Shown: positions 58,128-64,000 of the stretch, one piece after another
How the letters are laid out: each line of letters begins with the position of its first letter
How positions within the stretch are numbered: position 1 is the first letter of the stretch
Assembly: GCF_014639795.1 (NCBI RefSeq)
Contig: NZ_BMGC01000001.1
Coordinates: 201,382 to 265,381 of the forward strand
DNA length: 64,000 nt
DNA from: Gordonia jinhuaensis
GTDB lineage: Bacteria > Actinomycetota > Actinomycetes > Mycobacteriales > Mycobacteriaceae
Direction of reading: 5' to 3'
Translations under genes and position numbers: made by a program
Notes under the pieces: model-generated
What the model was told of the DNA's origin: nothing
What the model saw: only the letters and a program-made list of their open reading frames with translations
Database searches by the model: none

Positions 58128-59779
58128 TGCTCGGTCCTTTCGTAGACGATCACGCCGTCGGCGACCGTCAAATCTGTGCCTGTCTGCCAGAGCTCTGTCA
58201 GTGGTTGTTCGAACGGGTTGCGATCGGCGACAACGAGATCGGCGTTGGCACCGATGCGGATCTCACCCGAACCGGTTCGCCGGTTGATCCAGGCCGATCC
58301 GCTGGTGTAGGCAGCCAGCGCGGTCGCGACATCCAGAGACTCCGCGGGCAGCAGCGCCTCGACGTCCTCACCGGGCGGCATGCGGTTGACCGCGACCGAG
58401 ATCGCATGCCAGGGATCAGGTGTCGAGACGGGCCAGTCCGAACCCATCGCCAGATGCGCCCCGGTGGCGGCCAGTGAGGCGAACGGGTAGTGCCACTGGT
58501 AGCGCTGTTCGCCGACGACCGGCAGGACCAGGTCGATCATCTGCTCGTCGTTGCATGCCCACAGCGCCTGCATGTTCACCGTGACGCCCAGCCGCGCGAA
58601 GCGAGGAACGTCGGCCGGTGCGACCAGTTGCAGGTGTGCGATGTGGTGGCGACCGCCGGTGATGCCGTTGGCGATGCGCGCCGCCTCGACCGCATCGAGG
58701 GCCACCTTCACCGCGCCGTCACCGATGGCATGGAAGTGGACATCGAGTCCTGCAGCGTCACAGGCGATCACCGCTTCGGCGAGAACCTTCGGATCGAAGT
58801 AGGCCAGCCCGTGGCCGGTCGGTGCGCAGGCACACTCACCGCAGTACGGCTCGTCCATCAACGCGGTCTTGTTCTCCACCACACCGTCGACCATGATCTT
58901 CACCGAGTGCATGCTCCATCGCCCGCCCGCGGCGGCATCTTTACGACGGACGAACTCGGCGACCACATCGGCCACGTCACCGACCGTCGTCGGACGCGGC
59001 AACCACGACGCACCCACCACTGCGGCGGTCAGCAGTCCGTCGCTCTCGTGCTGGGCATAGGCCGACGCCAGGTCGGCCATCCCCGGATAATCGCCGACGA
59101 TGGCCTCCTGCCAGCCGGTGATCCCGTAGGAGTGCAGCAGCTGCTGCGCGGTGACCAGACCGGCGATCTGCTCGGCGAAGGTCGATGCGGGCAGGATGCG
59201 CGAGACCAGGTCCATGGCACCCTCGTGCAACGTGCCGGTCGCCACACCGTCGGCGTCGCGCTCGATCCGCCCGTCCGCCGGATCGGGGGTGTCCGCGGTG
59301 ATCCCGGCGAGTTCCATCGCCCTGGTGTTCACCCACGCCCCGTGGTGGTCACGGTTCATCACGAAGACCGGGCGGTCGGCGACCACGGTGTCCAGACTCG
59401 CCGCGGTCGGGCACCCCCCGGCGAAGTGCGCCATCGTCCATCCCGAACCGACGATCCATTCGCTGTCGGTTCGCGCGGCGTAGTCGGCGACGAGTTGGAG
59501 AGCCTGCTGCTCACTCTCGGCACTGGTGAGGTCACAAGCGTTGCGATCGACCCCGGCCGAGAGCGCATGGATGTGGGCATCGGTGAAGCCCGGATGGAGC
59601 AGTCGGCCCGCGAGGTCGAACTCCTCCACGCCGGGCAGTTCGGCGCGCACGGCGTCTGTTGTGTCGAGTGCGACCACACGACCGTCGCGGATGCCGACGG
59701 CCAGGCCAGGTTCGAGTAGTCGGTGTCCGTCGAAGATCGGCCCTGAATGAAAGATGATGGAAGGCAATGGAGTTGCCAT
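58124..59779 (-). CDS. amidohydrolase, YtcJ-like (Amidohydro_3)
   Basis: 551 residues from ATG 59779. Metal ligands are in [11 protein letters not shown] (HxH), [10 protein letters not shown], and the distal Asp in [13 protein letters not shown]. The family hydrolyses amide-type bonds (for example N-substituted formamides) in the cytoplasm. As first gene of an operon with a polyamine-type importer it may deacylate an imported amide, but no substrate is established. It is divergent from the amine oxidoreductase across a strong inverted repeat. Confidence 0.9.
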   Translation of the reverse strand: MATPLPSIIFHSGPIFDGHRLLEPGLAVGIRDGRVVALDTTDAVRAELPGVEEFDLAGRLLHPGFTDAHIHALSAGVDRNACDLTSAESEQQALQLVADYAARTDSEWIVGSGWTMAHFAGGCPTAASLDTVVADRPVFVMNRDHHGAWVNTRAMELAGITADTPDPADGRIERDADGVATGTLHEGAMDLVSRILPASTFAEQIAGLVTAQQLLHSYGITGWQEAIVGDYPGMADLASAYAQHESDGLLTAAVVGASWLPRPTTVGDVADVVAEFVRRKDAAAGGRWSMHSVKIMVDGVVENKTALMDEPYCGECACAPTGHGLAYFDPKVLAEAVIACDAAGLDVHFHAIGDGAVKVALDAVEAARIANGITGGRHHIAHLQLVAPADVPRFARLGVTVNMQALWACNDEQMIDLVLPVVGEQRYQWHYPFASLAATGAHLAMGSDWPVSTPDPWHAISVAVNRMPPGEDVEALLPAESLDVATALAAYTSGSAWINRRTGSGEIRIGANADLVVADRNPFEQPLTELWQTGTDLTVADGVIVYERTEQ

Positions 59780-59891
59780 GTACTGGTAATCCCCCACGGT
59801 GTCGTGCTGGTCGGTCTGTCGCGCTGGAGCGCTGTCCCACAATCCACCATTGCGGCGCTTTTCGTGGTGTAACGACACGATCTTGACTGAT

Positions 59892-59921
59892 TTAGTCGTC
59901 GAATGTGAATTCGACGACTAA
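59892..59921. promoter_or_regulatory. perfect 12-6-12 inverted repeat, operator candidate
   Basis: TTAGTCGTCGAA (59892-59903), spacer TGTGAA, TTCGACGACTAA (59910-59921). It lies midway in the 178-bp divergent gap between the amidohydrolase/ABC operon and the FAD oxidoreductase. It is AT-flanked and without the features of a terminator. A dimeric regulator not encoded in the window is the likely ligand. Confidence 0.8.
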
Positions 59922-59957
59922 TTTTTAATCTGCGCGCAACATTCGGTCGACTACCGT

Positions 59958-61355
59958 GTGGACATGCGCAACGGCGACGTCTCGTACTGGTACTCCGCAC
60001 TCGACCCGATCACACCTCGACCCGCACTCGACCGCGACATCGATGTCGACATCGCGATCGTCGGCGGTGGGCTCACCGGATTGTGGGCCGCCTATTACCT
60101 GCGGCGAGCCCGGCCGGATGCGTCGATCGCGATCATCGAGAGTCAGTTCTGCGGTTTCGGAGCCTCCGGACGCAACGGCGGATGGCTCTCCGCCGAGGTT
60201 GCGGGCAACCGCGCCAACTACGCGCGCATCGCCCAGTCTCGGGGCCGCGACGGTGCTCAGGCCAACCGCGCGCTCACCGCGACCATGCGCGACGGCGTCG
60301 ACGAGGTACTGGCCCGTATCGCCGAGGAGGGTATCGACTGCGACGCGGTGAAGTCCGGCGTGATGCACGTGGCACGCTGCCCAGCCCAGGACGAACGGCT
60401 CGGCGAGGCATTCGACCACGAGAGACAACTCGGCGCCGCCGACTGGGAGCTGGTGTCGGGAGCCGAGTTGTCGACCCGGTTGAACGTCGCCGGCGCCGTG
60501 CGGGCGATGTACTCACCGCAGTGCGCGCGGGTTCAGCCGGCCAAACTCTCGCGTGGGGTCGCCGATGCCGTCGAACGGTCCGGTGTCGCGATCTATGAGC
60601 AGACGACCGCCACCACCATCGCGCCGCGCCGGGTGATCACCGACCGGGGTGTGGTGACCGCCGAGGTCGTGCTGACCTGCCTGGAGGGGTTCACCGCGAG
60701 CGTCAGCGGTCACCACCGCGATCTGCTGCCCCTGAACTCGTCGATGATCGTCACCGAACCGCTGCCCGAGGATGTGTGGGCGCAGATCGGCTGGGACGGC
60801 AACGAGCTGCTCGGGGAGATGGCACATGCCTACACCTACTCCCAGCGCACCGCCGACGGGCGGATCGCCTTCGGCGGTCGCGGTGTCCCCTACCGCTACG
60901 GATCCTCGATCGACGACCGCGGCGCCACCCAGCAGCGAACCACCGACTCACTCATCCGCGCGCTGCACGACTTCTTCCCGGCCGCCGCAGACGTGCCGAT
61001 CGCGCACACCTGGTGCGGTGTCCTCGGCGTGACCCGCGACTGGTCGGCGTGCATCGATTTCGACCAGACCACCGGGATCGGGTCGGCGTCGGGATATGTG
61101 GGCTCGGGGCTGACCACCACCAATGTCGCCGGACGCACACTGTGCGACCTGGTGACCGGGCAACGCACCGAACTCACCGACCTGCCGTGGGTGGGTCACC
61201 ATGCCCGCAAGTGGGAGCCCGAACCGCTGCGCTATCTCGGTGTCGCGTCGATGTATGCGGCCTACCGCACCGCCGACAAGCGTGAGCTGGCCAGCAGCTC
61301 GGCGACGACCGACGTGATCGCACGGGTCGCCGATGTGGTGTCCGGACGCGAGTGA
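59958..61355 (+). CDS. FAD-dependent amine oxidoreductase (PuuB/OrdL-like)
   Basis: 465 residues. Dinucleotide-binding motif is VDIAIVGGGLTGLWAAYYL (about 29-47), then CGFGASGRNGGWLS, the PuuB/OrdL hallmark, where a flavin-contacting His/Asn region lies. The substrate half has GRIAFGGRGVPYRYG, and the C-terminal FAD loop is GYVGSGLTTTNVAGR. Relatives oxidise gamma-glutamylputrescine or similar amines. GTG 59958, or ATG 59964. Context with the polyamine importer supports a polyamine role. Confidence 0.9.
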   Translation: MDMRNGDVSYWYSALDPITPRPALDRDIDVDIAIVGGGLTGLWAAYYLRRARPDASIAIIESQFCGFGASGRNGGWLSAEVAGNRANYARIAQSRGRDGAQANRALTATMRDGVDEVLARIAEEGIDCDAVKSGVMHVARCPAQDERLGEAFDHERQLGAADWELVSGAELSTRLNVAGAVRAMYSPQCARVQPAKLSRGVADAVERSGVAIYEQTTATTIAPRRVITDRGVVTAEVVLTCLEGFTASVSGHHRDLLPLNSSMIVTEPLPEDVWAQIGWDGNELLGEMAHAYTYSQRTADGRIAFGGRGVPYRYGSSIDDRGATQQRTTDSLIRALHDFFPAAADVPIAHTWCGVLGVTRDWSACIDFDQTTGIGSASGYVGSGLTTTNVAGRTLCDLVTGQRTELTDLPWVGHHARKWEPEPLRYLGVASMYAAYRTADKRELASSSATTDVIARVADVVSGRE

Positions 61356-61429
61356 GCGGCGCCGGGCGTCCTGGAGCGTGTCGGTGCCACACGTCACACT
61401 GAATTGATGACGACACGATCCCGGCGCCC

Positions 61430-61864
61430 ATGAGCACACGAGTCCAGGTCACCTTCGACAGTGCCGACCCGGCCGCGCACGCCGCGTTCTGGGCGCAGGC
61501 CCTCGGCTACGAACTCGAGCCCCCACCGGACGGCTTCGCGTCCTGGGATGAGGCCCTCGATGCGTGGGGTGTACCGCCCGACCACCGCAACGACCGCTCC
61601 GCGCTGGTCGACCCGGCGGGTGAGGGTCCGCGTCTCTTCTTCCAGAAGGTGCCCGAACCCAAACAGGCCAAGAACCGCGTCCATCTCGACCTGAGGGCGG
61701 CAGCGGGTACGGACGTCGAGGCCCGGATGCCCGCGTTGGAAACCGAATGTGCGCGACTGGTCGCACTCGGGGCCACACGCGTCGCCCGACACGAACCCGA
61801 TCGCACCTCGGGCGGCTTCATCGTGATGCTCGATCCCGAGGGCAACGAATTCTGCCTGGACTGA
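61430..61864 (+). CDS. VOC superfamily (glyoxalase/bleomycin-resistance-like) protein
   Basis: 144 residues, two beta-alpha-beta-beta-beta units. VTFDSADPAAHAAFWAQALGYEL opens unit one; KNRVHLDLRA and FIVMLDPEGNEFCL hold the usual metal-site His and Glu positions of unit two. ATG 61430. Function cannot be narrowed. Confidence 0.88.
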   Translation: MSTRVQVTFDSADPAAHAAFWAQALGYELEPPPDGFASWDEALDAWGVPPDHRNDRSALVDPAGEGPRLFFQKVPEPKQAKNRVHLDLRAAAGTDVEARMPALETECARLVALGATRVARHEPDRTSGGFIVMLDPEGNEFCLD

Positions 61865-61875
61865 GGCGCGGCCGC

Positions 61876-62562
61876 TCAGCCCAGCGTCGGCAGAACCGAC
61901 GGCGCGGTGGCGTTGACGCCGATCGTGATGTGCGGCAGCTGGGTCGGATCGAGCCAGCGCAGCACCTGACGCATCTGGTCGCGGCCGATCGCGACGCAGC
62001 CCCAGGTGGGTTGACCGTCGGTCACATGCAGGAAGATGCCCGAGGCATGTCCGGGGATGCGCAACGGATTGCTGGCGATGTTCACCGCGTAGTCGTAGAC
62101 CGGACCGGAATCGTAGAGGTTCTCGCTGCCCGGACCGGGACTGTTCGGTCGGACCACATGCAGGTTGTAGGTGGGTGACGCAGGATCCTCGTCCCACCAA
62201 TCCTGTTCGGTGGCACGGAAATACGGCAACGTGGTACCGGGATTCGGCAGTCGCCCGAAGGCCTGGTCGAGGGCGAATGTGCCCGCCGGGGTGCGGTAGA
62301 CCCCGTCGGCGGCGACACCGACACCCAGTGCGCCGACGTGGGCACTCGTGGGCCCGATGACGGCCGTCCAGCCGATCCCGTCGCGCCGATAGGCGGTCAA
62401 TGTCGCGACCGTCGACGACGCCGTGGGCACACTGACCACGATCATCTGCCGCGAGATCATCGCCGCCGGATCGGGTTCCGCCCGCGCGGGCGCCGACGCG
62501 AAGGCCGTGCCCGCCGCGATCATCACGATCGCGGCGAACACGGCCAGCACGCGGGATGACAC
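61876..62562 (-). CDS. secreted L,D-transpeptidase-family protein
   Basis: 228 residues from GTG 62562 with GAGG about 10 bases upstream. A signal peptide (VLAVFAAIVMIAAGTAFASAPARA) precedes a YkuD-like domain. The catalytic site is in IFLHVTDGQPTWGCVAIG, with His and the nucleophilic Cys in T-W-G-C. Family members make 3-3 cross-links in peptidoglycan or anchor proteins. This subfamily has a degenerate S/T-H-G-C motif (W replaces H), so transpeptidase activity is likely but not certain. Confidence 0.85.
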   Translation of the reverse strand: MSSRVLAVFAAIVMIAAGTAFASAPARAEPDPAAMISRQMIVVSVPTASSTVATLTAYRRDGIGWTAVIGPTSAHVGALGVGVAADGVYRTPAGTFALDQAFGRLPNPGTTLPYFRATEQDWWDEDPASPTYNLHVVRPNSPGPGSENLYDSGPVYDYAVNIASNPLRIPGHASGIFLHVTDGQPTWGCVAIGRDQMRQVLRWLDPTQLPHITIGVNATAPSVLPTLG

Positions 62563-62569
62563 GCAGACC

Positions 62570-63874
62570 TCAGTACGCGGCACCCGGGGCGAACTCCTCG
62601 AGCATCTCGGTGACCAGCGCCGCGATCGGCGACCGCTCGCTGCGGGTGAGGGTGATGTGTGCGAACAGCGGGTGCCCCTTGAGCTTCTCGATGACCGCGG
62701 CGACACCGTCATGGCGACCCACGCGCAGGTTGTCGCGCTGCGCGACGTCATGGGTGAGCACCACGCGTGAACCGGTTCCCAGGCGCGACAACACCGTCAG
62801 CAGCACATTGCGTTCCAGGGATTGCGCCTCGTCGACGATCACGAACGAGTCGTGCAGCGACCGGCCGCGAATATGGGTGAGCGGCAACACTTCCAGCATC
62901 CCGCGGCTGAGCACCTCCTCGATGACCTCGGTGGAGGCGAGCCCTTCGAGTGTGTCGAACACCGCCTGTGCCCACGGCCCCATCTTCTCTGCCTCCGAGC
63001 CGGGCAGATAGCCGAGCTGCTGCCCCCCGACCGCGTAGAGCGGCCGGAACACCACGACCTTGCGGTGGGTGCGCCGTTCGAGAACGGCTTCGAGCCCAGC
63101 GCACAGCGCCAGCGCCGACTTACCCGTTCCCGCTTTGCCTCCCAGCGACACGATCCCCACACTCTCGTCGAGCAGCAGATCCAGCGCCACGCGCTGCTCG
63201 GCCGATCGGCCGTGCAGACCGAATGCCTCCCGATCGCCCCGCACCAGTTGCACGCGCTTGTCGGGGCCGACTCGTCCCAGTGCACTCGACGAGTTGCCCA
63301 GCAGCCGGATCCCGGTGTGACAGGGCAGATCTCGCGCGGTGTCGAGGTCGACCACACCGTCGGCGTACAGCTCGTCGACCACCGCGGAGTTCACATCGAG
63401 CTCGGTCATCCCGCTCCACCCCGAGACCACCACGTCCTGCGCGTGGTACTCGTCGGCGGCCAGTCCCACCGCACCGGCCTTGACGCGCAGCGGGGTGTCC
63501 TTGGAGACCAGTACGACGTCACGGCCTTCGGCCCGAAGATTCAACGCGCACGCAAGGATTCGCGAATCATTGGTATCGGTCCGGAATCCGGCCGGCAGAA
63601 CCGACGAATCGGTGTGGTTGAGTTCGACCTGCAGTGTGCCGCCGGCGGTTCCGATCGGGACGGGCAGGTCGAGTCGACCGTATTCCAGTCTCAGATCGTC
63701 CAGCAGACGCAACGTCTCCCTCGCGAACCAGCCGAGTTCGTGATGGTGACGTTTACCCTCGAGCTCTCCGATGACGACCAGCGGGAGAACCACCTGGTGT
63801 TCATCGAATCGGGTGACCGCCCATGGGTCGGAGAGCAGTACCGACGTGTCGAGGACGTAAGTGCGTGTGGTCAC
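62570..63874 (-). CDS. phoH2: PhoH2-type PIN-PhoH ribonuclease/helicase
   Basis: 434 residues from GTG 63874 with AGGAG 8 bases upstream. The N-terminal PIN domain has the acidic residues in [19 protein letters not shown] and [11 protein letters not shown]. The C-terminal PhoH ATPase has Walker [15 protein letters not shown], Walker [11 protein letters not shown] and the sensor [11 protein letters not shown]. In mycobacteria PhoH2 is a sequence-specific RNA helicase and RNase (Rv1095). Its known overlapping antitoxin gene phoAT is not visible here. It ends 7 bases before the L,D-transpeptidase start. Confidence 0.95.
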   Translation of the reverse strand: MTTRTYVLDTSVLLSDPWAVTRFDEHQVVLPLVVIGELEGKRHHHELGWFARETLRLLDDLRLEYGRLDLPVPIGTAGGTLQVELNHTDSSVLPAGFRTDTNDSRILACALNLRAEGRDVVLVSKDTPLRVKAGAVGLAADEYHAQDVVVSGWSGMTELDVNSAVVDELYADGVVDLDTARDLPCHTGIRLLGNSSSALGRVGPDKRVQLVRGDREAFGLHGRSAEQRVALDLLLDESVGIVSLGGKAGTGKSALALCAGLEAVLERRTHRKVVVFRPLYAVGGQQLGYLPGSEAEKMGPWAQAVFDTLEGLASTEVIEEVLSRGMLEVLPLTHIRGRSLHDSFVIVDEAQSLERNVLLTVLSRLGTGSRVVLTHDVAQRDNLRVGRHDGVAAVIEKLKGHPLFAHITLTRSERSPIAALVTEMLEEFAPGAAY

Positions 63875-64000
63875 GTGGGCTCCTAGTCCGTACGGCTCCC
63901 GCACAGACGGACGTTGCCGGACCGGTCGTCTCGAGTGTCCACCACAACCCGGCCGTCAAGGCCGAGCGCCTGAGTGTCACCTCAGGCGGGTGAGACGAGG

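Overview
The window is high-GC DNA from a mycolic-acid actinobacterium (order Mycobacteriales). Gene content and order point to a Gordonia-like genus. The evidence is the run guaA, choD-like, guaB3, guaB2, DUF5319, rsdA, sigD, Rv3415c-like, whiB3, groEL1, groES, tsaD, rimI, tsaB, tsaE, alr, nnr, glmS, glmM, rpsI, rplM, which follows the Rv3396c to Rv3443c region of Mycobacterium tuberculosis. A second block (ispH, lipid-droplet protein, xseA, xseB, DUF4245, glpX, fumarase, phoH2) follows Rv1110 down to Rv1095. The two blocks meet near 45.9 kb, beside a secreted GH25 lysozyme gene. I identified products by reading motifs and by memory of orthologues; no database search was run.

Layout. 1-3.8 kb: an envelope-stress signalling unit, with a response regulator cut by the left edge, a PspC-type sensor kinase, and a divergent PspC/LiaF-like membrane protein (compare EsrISR of Corynebacterium). 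3.8-5.4 kb: guaA. 5.4-9.2 kb: an accessory creatine-use module (MHS-family transporter, creatinase, IclR regulator) with two matching inverted repeats in its upstream region. 9.2-18.1 kb: ChoD-like oxidoreductase, GuaB3, GuaB2 and the SigD/RsdA/WhiB3 stress-regulation cluster. 18.2-21.6 kb: lipoate ligase and groES-groEL1 under a CIRCE element. 21.7-25.5 kb: two MFS exporters around a MarR regulator. 25.6-32.4 kb: one long minus-strand operon of nnr, a small unknown ORF, alr, a hydrolase-fold protein, and the tRNA t6A genes tsaE, tsaB, rimI and tsaD, mostly joined by 4-base start/stop overlaps. 32.5-37.5 kb: glmS, an APC permease and an Rv3438-like protein. 37.5-39.6 kb: a three-gene cluster with a possible type VII secretion substrate. 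39.8-43.2 kb: HAD phosphatase, glmM, rpsI-rplM. 43.4-45.8 kb: an ESX-4-associated protein without its Esx partners, and the GH25 lysozyme. 45.9-53.8 kb: isoprenoid (ispH), exonuclease VII, gluconeogenic and TCA genes. 54-61.4 kb: a polyamine-type uptake and catabolism module (ABC importer with both permeases fused, amidohydrolase, flavin amine oxidoreductase) around a perfect 12-6-12 inverted repeat. 61.4-64 kb: VOC protein, L,D-transpeptidase and phoH2.

The most unusual window-scale signal is not a gene. At least 15 places carry a recent-looking tandem duplication of about 15-21 bp. Many lie exactly at the stop codon or start codon of housekeeping genes (groEL1, tsaD, glpX, the DUF4245 gene, the tsaE-hydrolase gap, alr). 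No rRNA, tRNA, CRISPR array, insertion sequence or prophage was seen.
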